From NCBI GenBank assembly GCA_964593555.1, contig CAZQIC010000006.1, forward strand, positions 23,562 through 87,561: a stretch of 64,000 nucleotides of DNA. Reading direction: 5' to 3'. Below the pieces are notes generated by a model. That model was given only the letters and a program-made list of their open reading frames with translations, had not been told where the DNA came from and did not search any database. Shown here piece after piece: positions 37,832 through 47,589 of the stretch. Position 1 is the stretch's first letter, and every line of letters starts with the position of its first letter. The translations under genes and the position numbers were made by a program. The DNA comes from CAZQIC01 sp964593555 (GTDB lineage Bacteria > Bacteroidota > Bacteroidia > JAFLBG01).

Positions 37832-38695
37832 ATGATACTAATTGCGGATAGCGGTTCTACCAAAACAGATTGGGTGCTTTCAGATGAGAGCAAAAACAAA
37901 ACCCATTTCAATACTGTTGGTTATAATCCTTACTTCATGAGTTCGGATAGTATATATAGTTCACTATGTTTGGAACTAGTTCCACAGCTTGATACAGGAT
38001 CTGTTAAGATAGTTTTTTTTTATGGCGCTGGATGTTCAACAGCACAAAAATCTTCTATTCTTTATTCAGCATTATCAAAATGTTTTCCTAACTCCGAAAT
38101 TTTTGTGAAACATGATATGTTGGGAGCCGCGAGGGCACTATTAGGGAATGAATATGGATTCGCCGCAATTCTTGGGACAGGGTCAAATACTTGCATTTAT
38201 AATGGAAGCGAGATTGAAAATAATATTGATTCCCTTGGCTATTTATTAGGTGATGAAGGGAGTGGGAGTTATATCGGAAAAAAAATTATTGTTGATTTTA
38301 TGAGAGGGTATTTACCGAGGGATTTAGAAAGAAAATTTAACGTAACATATAATTATAGCAATGAACAGATTTTTGATTTCATCTATAATAAGTTGTCGCC
38401 GAATCGTTTTCTGTCTGGCTTTTGCAGGTTTGCAGATGCGAATAAACATCACGAGTATATAAAAAAAATAGTAGCAGAGTCATTCGATGATTTTTTTAAA
38501 AAATTAGTCAGTAAATATTCTGGATACGAAAAGTATAAGTTTAATTGCGTAGGCTCGGTTGGTTTTATTTTCAAGGATATATTAAAAAAAACTGCAAATT
38601 CTTATAATATGGAAGTGGGTATGGTTGTATCAACGCCAATTGAAGATTTAGTTAATTATCATTTGAATTACCATTGGCATACAAAAATGGAGTAA
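37832..38695 (+). CDS. BadF/BadG-type sugar kinase (N-acetylglucosamine kinase-like)
   Basis: 287 aa, cytoplasmic. ASKHA-fold motifs: phosphate-1 LIADSGSTKTDWVL at the N-terminus, phosphate-2 ILGTGSNTCIYNG, and YLLGDEGSGSYIGKK. NTVGYNPYFM is typical of Bacteroidota members annotated as N-acetylglucosamine kinases. It would phosphorylate an amino sugar with ATP. It is the only evident cytoplasmic enzyme between secreted-protein genes in this operon, 31 bp after the propeller gene and 18 bp before an OmpA-type gene. Confidence 0.86.
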   Translation: MILIADSGSTKTDWVLSDESKNKTHFNTVGYNPYFMSSDSIYSSLCLELVPQLDTGSVKIVFFYGAGCSTAQKSSILYSALSKCFPNSEIFVKHDMLGAARALLGNEYGFAAILGTGSNTCIYNGSEIENNIDSLGYLLGDEGSGSYIGKKIIVDFMRGYLPRDLERKFNVTYNYSNEQIFDFIYNKLSPNRFLSGFCRFADANKHHEYIKKIVAESFDDFFKKLVSKYSGYEKYKFNCVGSVGFIFKDILKKTANSYNMEVGMVVSTPIEDLVNYHLNYHWHTKME

Positions 38696-38713
38696 ATATG
38701 GGAAGGTGTGATA

Positions 38714-40702
38714 ATGAAAAAACAAATTTTTTTTATTTTTTTATTTTTATTGAATTTAACAAGGCTGCTGGGCCAAATTGAAAATACTTCCTTTTCAATT
38801 GCAGAAACATTATTGAAAAATGAAAGGTATGCAGAAGCTTTACCCTATTACCAAAGGTTGTTGAAGAATGATTCTACTAATGCAAACATTAATTTCGGGA
38901 TTGGTTTATGCTACCTGAATTCAAGGTCTAAAAAACTTGAATCAATTAAATATCTGGAAAAGGCATTGAGCCCTACGTACTCATACTATATTAATGGAAA
39001 AAAAATGGTTTCTGATACACCTACAATTGTATATAAATTTTTAGGCCCTCATCATTTAGTTTACGACACGAAACAAGCTATTGAAACATATGAAAAATTT
39101 AAAAAAGTAGTTTTTGATAAGACGAATCAGGATTTATCACTTTCGGAAGTGATGAATTTGAAAATCGGAATAAATAAGTTAGAGGAAGAATTGAGAAAGT
39201 TGTCTAACTCTCCCGTAAGTTTAGAGATAAGTGTTTCTAAATCAGGAAGTAAATATTCGAGTATTGATTATTCTTTTTCGTTTAATCCGGAAAAGCCTGA
39301 ACTTAAATTTGCTTACAAAATACCAGTGGGAGAGGAAAGAAAATTTAAAAGTATAGATCAATATTTTGAAATAGATACATTTTCAAAAAAATTTGAGAAA
39401 ATAAATGTTGGAATTCTGTCAGATGTTTCCTATTCGAAAAGAAAAGACACGTTAAATTTAAATGAGGCGGCAATTGCAGCTTCTGATGATGGTCAGGTTG
39501 TTTTAACTTACAGAGATAATAATGGTAGAAGTACTTTGTATTTTTCAAAGCTAAATGGAAATAAATGGACTCCTCCGGAAGAGTTAAGTAGAGCTATTAA
39601 TACTGTGGGGTGGGAGGCTAATGAATGTATTTCTGCTGATGGTAATTGGTTGTATTTTACAAGTGATAAGGAAGGAGGTTTTGGCGGAAAGGATATTTAC
39701 AGGTGTAAAAAAATGCCAAATGGAGAATGGTCGTTGGCGCATAATTTGGGTCCAGTTATTAATACTCCTTACAATGATCAGGCGCCGTTTATTTTTCCTG
39801 ATGGAAATACATTATATTTTAGTTCAAATGGCGTTAAACCGGATAACACCTTTAATATTTTCTCAACTTCATTTACGAATAGCGGTGTGTGGGCAAGGCC
39901 TGTTTGTATAGGTTACCCGACAAATGGAAATGAAGAAGAATCTTTTGTTAATATTAGCAGGGGGCCGGCCCAAACTCTTGCACAGGGAACAATAAGAAAG
40001 GCTGTGCCTGTTATAGAATCTCAAAATGATAATTATACTGTTGTATTTAAAAAGGAGGTTGATCAGATGTTTATACTTTTGAAACGAAGGGTGTTAAATG
40101 TAGAAGGAAAAGTGCCCGATAAATTAGGTGTGAATATAAAGGATAATGATTCGGAACAAGTAATTGCATACTATAATTCAAGGCCTGAAATAGGTAAATA
40201 TTCAATATTGCTGCCCCCGGATAGAAACAATAATATTACATACCAAGCAGATGATTATGTTTTTCAATCGGAGAATGTAAATCTATCTCAAAAAAATGTT
40301 GACAAAATAGAGGAGAAAAGTATTCAGATGCCTTTAATCTGCAAGGGTTCGAAGATAGCTTTGAATAATATTTTTTTTGAACCAAATGGGTCTGCGCTTC
40401 TCGCCTCATCTAATATCGAATTGAACAATATTTTTGATTTGCTTGTTTCAAATCCTGGTTTAACTATAGAAATTTCTGATCACATTATTTCTGAGAGAGA
40501 TATTAAATTAGATAAAGAGCTTGCCAAAGGTAGAGCACTGTCAATTAAGGAATATTTGGTTGCAAAGGGGGTGGATAAAAAGAATATCTATCTAAAAGGA
40601 TCCGCAGAGTTGAAATCAAAACGTGTTGAAGTAGCAGGCAATATTGTTGAGCTGAAGCTAGTGAAAATGAACGCTGCAAATTCGAGAATGATAAGACGTT
40701 GA
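38714..40702 (+). CDS. OmpA-family protein with TPR and PD40 propeller domains (PorE-like)
   Basis: The ATG at 38714 is preferred; an in-frame GTG is at 38708. The signal peptide ends LLGQ. A TPR segment (about 25-75, AEALPYYQRLLKN) precedes a PD40/WD40-like propeller at about 245-400: WEANECISADGNWLYFTSDKEGGFGGKDIY and ADGNTLYFSS-type repeats. The C-terminal OmpA-like domain spans about 545-655 (NNIFFEPNGSALLASS, KGRALSIKEYLVAKGV). This order matches T9SS-associated PorE-type proteins that anchor to peptidoglycan. The OmpA domain lacks some usual peptidoglycan-contact residues (no clear NxRLSxxRA), so binding is uncertain. Confidence 0.83.
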   Translation: MKKQIFFIFLFLLNLTRLLGQIENTSFSIAETLLKNERYAEALPYYQRLLKNDSTNANINFGIGLCYLNSRSKKLESIKYLEKALSPTYSYYINGKKMVSDTPTIVYKFLGPHHLVYDTKQAIETYEKFKKVVFDKTNQDLSLSEVMNLKIGINKLEEELRKLSNSPVSLEISVSKSGSKYSSIDYSFSFNPEKPELKFAYKIPVGEERKFKSIDQYFEIDTFSKKFEKINVGILSDVSYSKRKDTLNLNEAAIAASDDGQVVLTYRDNNGRSTLYFSKLNGNKWTPPEELSRAINTVGWEANECISADGNWLYFTSDKEGGFGGKDIYRCKKMPNGEWSLAHNLGPVINTPYNDQAPFIFPDGNTLYFSSNGVKPDNTFNIFSTSFTNSGVWARPVCIGYPTNGNEEESFVNISRGPAQTLAQGTIRKAVPVIESQNDNYTVVFKKEVDQMFILLKRRVLNVEGKVPDKLGVNIKDNDSEQVIAYYNSRPEIGKYSILLPPDRNNNITYQADDYVFQSENVNLSQKNVDKIEEKSIQMPLICKGSKIALNNIFFEPNGSALLASSNIELNNIFDLLVSNPGLTIEISDHIISERDIKLDKELAKGRALSIKEYLVAKGVDKKNIYLKGSAELKSKRVEVAGNIVELKLVKMNAANSRMIRR

Positions 40703-40791
40703 TTTATCACAGCTATTTTAACTTGGCAATTGGCAGGATATTATAAGTGGTTAACGAATAATAATGATAATATAAAAGAAGTAGGAGTAAC

Positions 40792-40950
40792 TTGAATTTA
40801 TTAAAGCAAATTGAAATGAATCGTATACGTAATTTAATTTATAGGTTTGATGACTGGTTTACCAGAAACTTTTCCTGGTTCTTCACAAATGGGAATAAGT
40901 ATATTTATCGACCTCGAAATTCTGAGAGTGATCTTACTATCAAAAAATGA
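40792..40950 (+). CDS. Possible small basic protein (44-52 aa)
   Basis: A frame opens at TTG 40792, preceded at good spacing by AGGAG, or at ATG 40816. It encodes NRIRNLIYRFDDWFTRNFSW, rich in aromatic and basic residues, and ends SDLTIKK. A weak copy of the shared element (GGCAGG at 40732 with CGAATA at offset 24) lies upstream, but the -7 match is poor. No other gene is seen in 40703-41007. Existence is uncertain. Confidence 0.35.
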   Translation: MNLLKQIEMNRIRNLIYRFDDWFTRNFSWFFTNGNKYIYRPRNSESDLTIKK

Positions 40951-41007
40951 GCGTAATGTATCTGCAAAGTAACAGAGGGATACTTATGAAATTTAAGCTT
41001 ATTTGAA

Positions 41008-41913
41008 TTAATTATCGTTTATAATAATAAATCGTAATAAGGTTGGATTTTTATCTTGTCCTTCATTTGTTACTAACATATCTCCATTTTCTAAAAATGT
41101 AATTCCTTCTGCTTTATTAAATAGAACCGGATCAAGTAGTTCCATATGATCATTATCTCCATTTGGTTTAAATATAAAAAGAATATGGTCTGACGATGAT
41201 AATAGAAAAAGCTTGTCCGTTAATGGGTGTAATGTTATTGCAGAGGTTGTGAAGCGTAACCAAGGTTCAACACTTTGTCCCTTTTTCTTATTTTTTGTGG
41301 GAAGGTGTATCTGCTTGTTGGAGGCAAATGTTTTAATTTTTTGGATATCAAATTCGAATGCTGGCTCTTTATTAAGTTGTTTTTCTTTTAAATCGAAGGC
41401 GTAAATTACCCGTTTGTTTTTGTATTCGGGGCCCTTTCCTATTTTTCCTTTACTGGCTATTAAAAGTCTGTTATTAATTTTATCATAGCATAAGCCCTCA
41501 TTATTGTGAGAAGGTATATTTGTTTGATAAGATCTTACTTTAATATTTTCAGTTTCGTAGTCTGAAATTTCATACAGATTTCCATCACTTCTTAAGATGT
41601 ATGTTAACTTTCCAACACGGCATATTCCTTCGTAATCACCATCAATATTGAAAACATATTGTTTTTTTATTTTATTTTTTACAAGATCGTATATGAAAAG
41701 TATCCCATTCTCGTCCTGTATGCAAGCAAAAGAAGTCGAATCAATAGTTGTGATGCCGGATATTTCACGAAGCGTATCGGGGAGGATAAAGATTTGGTTT
41801 GGAGATGTTAAATTATATCCTGTTATATTGCTGTTATTTATAAACGGATCTGTGCAATTTGATAAATAAAGGAATACGGAAATAATTAGTGCCAACATAA
41901 AAAAAGTTTTCAT
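41008..41913 (-). CDS. SdiA-regulated-domain (YjiK-type) lipoprotein
   Basis: 301 aa. Lipobox LSNC after a hydrophobic leader. The mature chain is a propeller-like SdiA-regulated domain: LREISGITTIDSTSFACIQDENG, GDYEGICRVG, HNNEGLCYDKINNRLLIASKG, KAEGITFLENGDMLVTNEGQ. The YjiK family is of unknown function. It is the last gene of a minus-strand operon, 9 bp after the CotH gene. Confidence 0.87.
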   Translation of the reverse strand: MKTFFMLALIISVFLYLSNCTDPFINNSNITGYNLTSPNQIFILPDTLREISGITTIDSTSFACIQDENGILFIYDLVKNKIKKQYVFNIDGDYEGICRVGKLTYILRSDGNLYEISDYETENIKVRSYQTNIPSHNNEGLCYDKINNRLLIASKGKIGKGPEYKNKRVIYAFDLKEKQLNKEPAFEFDIQKIKTFASNKQIHLPTKNKKKGQSVEPWLRFTTSAITLHPLTDKLFLLSSSDHILFIFKPNGDNDHMELLDPVLFNKAEGITFLENGDMLVTNEGQDKNPTLLRFIIINDN

Positions 41914-41922
41914 TAAACCTGT

Positions 41923-44268
41923 TTAATGAAAAATAGTAACCTTTTTGCTTGGAAATTTATTTGTTCCGTCTGAGGAGTAGCATTGTACGAAATATAATCC
42001 CGATTTAAATGTTGAAACATCGATAGATAGTTTTCCTGTAAAATTATTTTTATATACGGTTTGTCCGAGTGAGTTTATAATTACTAATTCCTGATTTAGG
42101 ATTGTATTTACTGCAACTCTTAAATTGTTGTTTGCAGGGTTTGGAAATACAACAATCTCATTGTCATTGCTTGTTTCTTCTATGGATACTAAATTGTTAT
42201 TTGTATTATAAGTTGGATTCTGAATTGTAAAATTTCCATAGCCGTTTGGGAATCTTGCGTAACTTTTGTCAGGAAATATTTGAGATGTCCAGCTTGTTGA
42301 ATCAACCAATTTACCTGTCGGGTCAAGCAGGAAAAGTTCTTCACCCGTTGCAGATAATTTAAAGTTAGCATGTAATGGGCCCTGACTTCCATCTTCATCC
42401 GCCCATACTATTAAATAGCCATTAGCGGGTATTTTCGAATTGGTTGGGAATGTCCATTTGTGAAGGTTGGTAGCATTATCAGTAAGAACATAGCTGCTAA
42501 TATCTACTTGTTGTGATGATTTGTTGAAGAGTTCTATCCAATCATCATACTGTCCGGCATTGTCCATTGCTGTTGAGACATTTGCCGGCATAATTTCATT
42601 TATTACAACTGATGTGTCTGAGGATGTAAATGGACTTATTCTGTAAGCATAAACATTATGTTCTGCTCCTGGAGGGTCATATGAAACAGATTTCGCTGGG
42701 TTATTTGCCATAGCTTCAACATAAAATCGTATCCAGATACCTGCCGTCTGTCCGGGAATTGTTGCTCCATAAACTCCATCGTTTATTCCAAGATCATCGT
42801 GAGTTCCATCATCGAACATTTGTACCTTTGTAAAGTTTCCGACTAACATGTTAGAGTAATACATGTTCATTTGATTTATTCCGGATGCTGATGATACCTT
42901 TGACCTTACTGTTGTATTTTGCAACGGAGTTGGTGTTATCCATTGATTGCCATTCGTATAGAAGGCCGTAGTTGAAAATGTCGGAGCAACTTCTAAAACT
43001 TCAGAATTGGAATTTAAATAATTCCTCCTGGAGGAAATAAAATTCTTCAATACTGTGATTTCATTCTGAAACTGTGTATAAGTATATATTTTTTTAGGAT
43101 CATCTTGTACGGTTGTATCTATATGGTTTTTATAACTATCAATTATTGCATTGGCGGTTGAAGGGGTGAAGTATTCATCGATGAGAGTTCTTAGGTGTGC
43201 AAGGTATCTTTGACGGTATTCGGGTATTGCAAAAAGTTTATTCATTAATGGATAATTGACGCTGTCCTGATGATAGAACGGGCTCCAGTTTTGATAGCTT
43301 GGGTTCATCACGGTATTGCCATCATATTCCTGCGGGGTAATACGCCCGGTTTCTTTTTCCCGATAAACAAAATAATCCATTCGGCCTTTTTGTACATAAC
43401 TGTCATCATCTGAAAAAAGTATTTCACTTGCAAGAAACCATAGTGTGCGATCAATATCTAATTCGCTTGGAAGGAGCGAAGGTAGAAGAGCGAGTGATGT
43501 ATTATTTAAAACATCGCATGTATTAATTAGATCAAACCAGGGTTGTGTTTGTTCGGTTGATTTAAGAGTGTATTGCGCCTTGTAAAGTGTCGTATCTGTT
43601 CCCAGATAGTTTAATCCACCTGTCCCATCACCATATGGCGTTACCTGTCCGCCTGGGCGATCTGCACGCCAATTGGTTCCTTTATTACTCAAAAACCATT
43701 CTCTATAAAAGTCTTTATTAATTTGTTGAACATTTGGATATAGGCCCCAATCCTGGCCATTAATGTATAATCGTGTATACGCAGATTTCGCTACTGGGAT
43801 ATGATGTTTGATTTGATGCTGATAAAAAATTTCTCTTATAAAGGATTCATCATCATAGCAGTTATTTAGATTAAGTTTATTGTATCCCATTAAATTTTGA
43901 TTTGAACGAATGTAATCCGTTGAAATGCCAAATGGTTTTTTTTGTGAACTAGGTATTTGCTGAAATGACGATTGTCCTCTGAAACGTACACCAACACTGT
44001 CATATGTTATACCATCAACAATCATTGTGGCTGGAATTTCCTGTTGTGTCCATGCCCAGTAGTTACTATCTAGCTTTGCCCAAAAATTTGGCTGGGAAAA
44101 ATTCAGGTATATCTTTTTAATCTGCGACTGATCATAAAGTCCTTTGTTTGGTAAACTGCCAAGTGTAAGCATGTGAGTGCCACCGGAAAAATGCATTTCC
44201 GACGGCAGTGTTTGTGACTGTAAAATGGATATTGTTAAAAGACCAAAGAAAAATACGAAGTGCTTCAT
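41923..44268 (-). CDS. Secreted CotH kinase-like protein with lamin-tail domain and T9SS signal
   Basis: 781 aa. After the signal peptide, the CotH domain spans about 45-420: VGVRFRGQSSFQ, KLNLNNCYDDESFIRE, NGQDWGLYPNVQQINKDF and the metal-site-like QEYDGNTVM. An Ig-like linker follows. A lamin-tail domain at about 555-670 has VVINEIMPAN, DDWIELFNKSSQ and GYLIVWADEDG. The sorting domain is IVVFPNPANNNLRV. The CotH-LTD order is common in secreted Bacteroidota and Firmicutes proteins. It starts 2 bp after the stop of the upstream gene. Confidence 0.9.
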   Translation of the reverse strand: MKHFVFFFGLLTISILQSQTLPSEMHFSGGTHMLTLGSLPNKGLYDQSQIKKIYLNFSQPNFWAKLDSNYWAWTQQEIPATMIVDGITYDSVGVRFRGQSSFQQIPSSQKKPFGISTDYIRSNQNLMGYNKLNLNNCYDDESFIREIFYQHQIKHHIPVAKSAYTRLYINGQDWGLYPNVQQINKDFYREWFLSNKGTNWRADRPGGQVTPYGDGTGGLNYLGTDTTLYKAQYTLKSTEQTQPWFDLINTCDVLNNTSLALLPSLLPSELDIDRTLWFLASEILFSDDDSYVQKGRMDYFVYREKETGRITPQEYDGNTVMNPSYQNWSPFYHQDSVNYPLMNKLFAIPEYRQRYLAHLRTLIDEYFTPSTANAIIDSYKNHIDTTVQDDPKKIYTYTQFQNEITVLKNFISSRRNYLNSNSEVLEVAPTFSTTAFYTNGNQWITPTPLQNTTVRSKVSSASGINQMNMYYSNMLVGNFTKVQMFDDGTHDDLGINDGVYGATIPGQTAGIWIRFYVEAMANNPAKSVSYDPPGAEHNVYAYRISPFTSSDTSVVINEIMPANVSTAMDNAGQYDDWIELFNKSSQQVDISSYVLTDNATNLHKWTFPTNSKIPANGYLIVWADEDGSQGPLHANFKLSATGEELFLLDPTGKLVDSTSWTSQIFPDKSYARFPNGYGNFTIQNPTYNTNNNLVSIEETSNDNEIVVFPNPANNNLRVAVNTILNQELVIINSLGQTVYKNNFTGKLSIDVSTFKSGLYFVQCYSSDGTNKFPSKKVTIFH

Positions 44269-44270
44269 GC

Positions 44271-46265
44271 TCAGTGTTGAACGATAATTTTATCTCTGAA
44301 TTTTCCATTTCCATTCTGAATCTCAATAAAGTAAATTCCAGAAGTTAAATTGGATAAATCTACATTCAAAATGGATTCAAATTGAGAACTAATTTGTTTT
44401 ACGTTCTGCGAAAGACTATTATATATTTTGATTTCATTTTTTTGCATGGATACAGAAGATAAATCAATAATCAGGTTTTCGTTTGCTGGATTTGGATAAA
44501 TACCTATTCTTTCATTTGGATTTATGTCTGTAACAAAATTAGGAGCCTGTGTTGTAAAATTCCATGTAGTAGAGTCTGTAATTCCGGCATAATTATTATT
44601 GGCCATATCTTTAAACGCTCCCGGTGAAATCGCAATACTTACAGCGGCACTATTAGTGAAATCTGCCGGATCAATTGTTACAACATTTGCCGAAACCATT
44701 ACATTGATTGATGAAACAGGAATTGTTTGTGTAGTAACACCGCCTTCTTTAATTATTATATTTCCGGTTCCTTTTTGAACTATTTCATCAAATGTTATAA
44801 CCAAATTATGATTTGTTGGAATATTGATACTGTTATCCGAAGGATAAAATGTAACTGTGGCAGGTGCGACTATGTCAGGTCCCTGACTAATTTTTGTTAC
44901 AAATACATCTGTTCTTCCGAATTCACCGTACGACGTACTTCCAAAGGTTCCACCATCTAAAAGTGCACCGGATGCATAAACATTTCCTGAGGGAGTAGCG
45001 CAGATGGTTATACCTGATTCATAACCTAATGTTTCAACTGAATCTGGCACACCATCCACATCCAGTGCCCATAAAAAATTTCCAACGTTATCAAGCTTTG
45101 CCATAAATATTTCGGAGCTGTCTACACCACTCACCGTATGGCTTCCGAAAGAAGCAGACATCGCAAATTGCCCTGTGATAAAAAGATTGGTGCCATCGCA
45201 TCCGATTCCTCGTGCCCTATCAATTAAATTGCCTCCTGCATTTTTAGCCCAATGAGCTGTGCCGGAAGAATCGTAACAGGCAACGAATACATCAGAATTT
45301 CCAGTCGTGTAAAGAGGTATAGATCCAAATGATAACGATGCATTAAACTCTCCGGTTATATATATTTTCCCGGCGTTATCAATAGTTAAACCCCATGCAA
45401 CATCATCGTATAGTCCTCCAGCGGTTTCTACCCATTTTAGTGTTCCGTCAGGCGCATATTTCGCGATAAAAGCGTCTAAAAATCCATTTGGGCTGGATAA
45501 TGTTTGTGAACCAAACACGCAATTATCAGAGTACATCCCACAGATATAAATATTTCCGGCAGCATCACACATTACAGACTTGGCTTCGTCCCTATCGCTA
45601 CTTCCTGCTTTTCTTACCCATTTGAAATTGCCATTCACATCATATTTGGCAAGAAAAATGTCATTGTCTCCGCTGCTGTTAATGATAGTTGTACCTCCAA
45701 AAGTTGCTGCACCTCGAAATAAACCACAAACATATAGATTTCCAAACTGGTCATGTGTTATCCCAAGTGCTTTTTCATAATTATATCCTCCGGCGCTTTT
45801 TGCCCATAGTAAATTTCCATTAAGATCGTATTTTGCGAGAAATATATCATTGGCGCCTTTACAAACCAATGTAGTCGAGGATCCTTTAAACCAGATGGTG
45901 TCTCCACCTGCAGGACTTTCAATTTCTCCGGCAATATAAATATTGCTATCACCATCACAAGTAATCGCGAGGGCGTAATCTCCTGAAATACCTCCTGCTG
46001 TTCGTATCCAGTTTAAATTTCCTCCCTGGCTATACTGTGCTAAAAAAATATCATGATTACCTTCACAGGGGATAAGTGTGCCGCTGAAGTTCGCATTTAC
46101 CTCTTCATATTTCCCTGCAACATAAACGTTACCAGCGTTGTCAGTTGTTATACCATAGCCATAGTCATAGGCCCATAGCCCTTCACGTTTGGCCCAATCG
46201 AAAGTTTGAGCATTTACATTTATGACAACTAAACAGAATAATAGCAACGAGTAAACCTTTTTCAT
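44271..46265 (-). CDS. Secreted SBBP-like propeller protein with one Ig-like domain and T9SS signal
   Basis: 664 aa. Signal peptide VVINVNAQ. Residues 25-450 hold about eight propeller repeats with GNVYVAGxF, FLAKYDxNGNxxWxxxAGG. One Big_5 domain (about 465-570, NHNLVITFDEIVQKG, KEGGVTTQTIPVSS, TTWNFTT) is closely similar to the four repeats of the 25564 protein. The sorting domain is IGIYPNPANENLII. It lies between the Cbp1-like and CotH genes in one operon. Confidence 0.87.
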   Translation of the reverse strand: MKKVYSLLLFCLVVINVNAQTFDWAKREGLWAYDYGYGITTDNAGNVYVAGKYEEVNANFSGTLIPCEGNHDIFLAQYSQGGNLNWIRTAGGISGDYALAITCDGDSNIYIAGEIESPAGGDTIWFKGSSTTLVCKGANDIFLAKYDLNGNLLWAKSAGGYNYEKALGITHDQFGNLYVCGLFRGAATFGGTTIINSSGDNDIFLAKYDVNGNFKWVRKAGSSDRDEAKSVMCDAAGNIYICGMYSDNCVFGSQTLSSPNGFLDAFIAKYAPDGTLKWVETAGGLYDDVAWGLTIDNAGKIYITGEFNASLSFGSIPLYTTGNSDVFVACYDSSGTAHWAKNAGGNLIDRARGIGCDGTNLFITGQFAMSASFGSHTVSGVDSSEIFMAKLDNVGNFLWALDVDGVPDSVETLGYESGITICATPSGNVYASGALLDGGTFGSTSYGEFGRTDVFVTKISQGPDIVAPATVTFYPSDNSINIPTNHNLVITFDEIVQKGTGNIIIKEGGVTTQTIPVSSINVMVSANVVTIDPADFTNSAAVSIAISPGAFKDMANNNYAGITDSTTWNFTTQAPNFVTDINPNERIGIYPNPANENLIIDLSSVSMQKNEIKIYNSLSQNVKQISSQFESILNVDLSNLTSGIYFIEIQNGNGKFRDKIIVQH

Positions 46266-46283
46266 AAACTTTTTTTAATTGAT

Positions 46284-47171
46284 TTAACTTTTTACAACAA
46301 CAAGATATTTTGATGCGCTCCAGAATTTTTCCGGATTCGTTATAGTTAAATTTTTCACTATTTTCTTTTTGTCATTTAAATCTTGATCCAATTTGTATGA
46401 ATCTGTTGGGTGTGATGTAATTATTTTAACATCATCTCCGTTTATCGATATTGTTTCAACTTTAGTATAATCAATACGGGTAAACTTACTCTTATCAAAA
46501 TCTCTGCTTAAAGTGGAAGTTTTGCCAATGCCAAGCAGGCCGCCTTCTCTATCGATGATTTTTGAAGCGACGAGTTCTTTTGATTTTCCGACTAAGTAGT
46601 ATGCAGTATGCAGTTCCGCAGTCTTTTCAGAAATATTTTTTGAATGTGCAAGGTTTTGAAAGGTGAGCGTATCTACTGACAATTGTAATTGCGCTACCTG
46701 AGTATTTAACGCATTTAGCTTTTCATTTAGATCCATTAACTCAGATTCTTTTTGAGCTAGTCTTTCATTTAATAAAAGAACTGTTTTCTCAAACTTGGAA
46801 TTTCTGGCAGCTGATGATTTTAATTTTTTATTCAGCTCTGCAATTGTTTTTCTGTTTGTCTCCATCAATTCATTAATTGCCTTTACCTGGGAGTTTATTC
46901 GTTCTTTTTGATCAAGTACAAGTTCCCCTTTTTTGTTTGCGTTTAAGAGAATTATGTTTTGTCTCGCAGACACGGAATCCAGGTTTGTTTCTACTTCATT
47001 GAAAGAAGTAATAAATTCATTCACGGTTGATTCCCGCTCATCTTCGACTACTCTTAAGGAGTCAAGGTCAGCTTTTGCTTTATCAAGCTCTGTTCTTAAG
47101 TGATCTTTTTCATTTAGATTGCATGCCCACATTAATAATGAGGCAATGGCGATTAAAAAATAATTTTTCAT
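46284..47171 (-). CDS. Coiled-coil lipoprotein, Cbp1-like
   Basis: The ATG at 47171 gives 295 aa beginning MKNYFLIAIASLLMWAC, a clear lipoprotein signal (lipobox MWAC). Residues 20-180 are a long heptad coiled coil (LRTELDKAKADLDSLRV, LNEKLNALNTQVAQLQLSVD). The globular end has AYYLVGKSKELVASKIIDREGGLLGIGKTS, a pattern of the Cbp1/collagen-binding-type families of Bacteroidota. An upstream in-frame ATG (47219) would overlap the previous gene and add a non-signal extension, so it is rejected. Confidence 0.82.
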   Translation of the reverse strand: MKNYFLIAIASLLMWACNLNEKDHLRTELDKAKADLDSLRVVEDERESTVNEFITSFNEVETNLDSVSARQNIILLNANKKGELVLDQKERINSQVKAINELMETNRKTIAELNKKLKSSAARNSKFEKTVLLLNERLAQKESELMDLNEKLNALNTQVAQLQLSVDTLTFQNLAHSKNISEKTAELHTAYYLVGKSKELVASKIIDREGGLLGIGKTSTLSRDFDKSKFTRIDYTKVETISINGDDVKIITSHPTDSYKLDQDLNDKKKIVKNLTITNPEKFWSASKYLVVVKS

Positions 47172-47193
47172 TTTTGTTAATTTTTTTGTTCTG

Positions 47194-47451
47194 TTATACT
47201 TTCCATACATTTTTTTCAACGTCTTCTCTCAAAAGTTCCTTTACCATACAACAATGACCAAGTGCAAATACAAAACTTTTATGTGCTTTTTCATGTTTAC
47301 CTTCTTCTCGGTATTTTGCAGCCTTATTGTAATATTTTTCAACTTCTTTGAGATGCGTTAAAATATTCTTGTAGCTTTTGATTTCTATTTGGTTTTCTGA
47401 AGAATTGCGCGCCTCATTTTTAAAAACTATTTTATCTCCTGTGTTCAGCAT
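47194..47451 (-). CDS. Small helical hypothetical protein (85 aa)
   Basis: The ATG at 47451 is chosen because the longer frame opens with a TTG very close to the transcription start. The product begins MLNTGDKIVFKNEARN and is mainly two helices (LKEVEKYYNKAAKYREEGKHEKAHKSFVFALGH), TPR-like. It ends with an acidic/basic tail (REDVEKNVWKV). First gene of the minus-strand operon leading to 41008. Confidence 0.65.
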   Translation of the reverse strand: MLNTGDKIVFKNEARNSSENQIEIKSYKNILTHLKEVEKYYNKAAKYREEGKHEKAHKSFVFALGHCCMVKELLREDVEKNVWKV

Positions 47452-47491
47452 TTTATTGCTTTTAATAGTCACCAATTGCTATAATCAATAT

Positions 47492-47554
47492 CAAAGATAT
47501 TCTTGAAAGTTTTTTTGTATTATCTTTTTCGGTAGAAGGGGAAATCGAATAGCC
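47492..47554 (-). promoter_or_regulatory. Shared activator-type element and promoter for the 47451-41008 operon
   Basis: On the minus strand GGCTAT starts at 47554, CGAAAA at offset 24, and an exact TATCTTTG at 47499-47492 (offset 56). Confidence 0.75.
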
Positions 47555-47589
47555 GAAATAGAATTAAAATAGTGTAGAGAATTTAGTTG

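Noticed and set aside
40711..40795. A possible nineteenth shared element (AGCTAT at 40711 or GGCAGG at 40732) before the small gene at 40792
   Set aside because: CGAATA fits at offset 24 from 40732, but the first half-site and the -7 box (TAACTTGA) each have two or more mismatches.
47475..47476. Longer forms of the genes starting at 47475, 58298, 60945, 61093, 12636 and 54336
   Set aside because: These begin at TTG codons, inside or upstream of the predicted -7 boxes, or before clear signal peptides; downstream ATG starts fit better.
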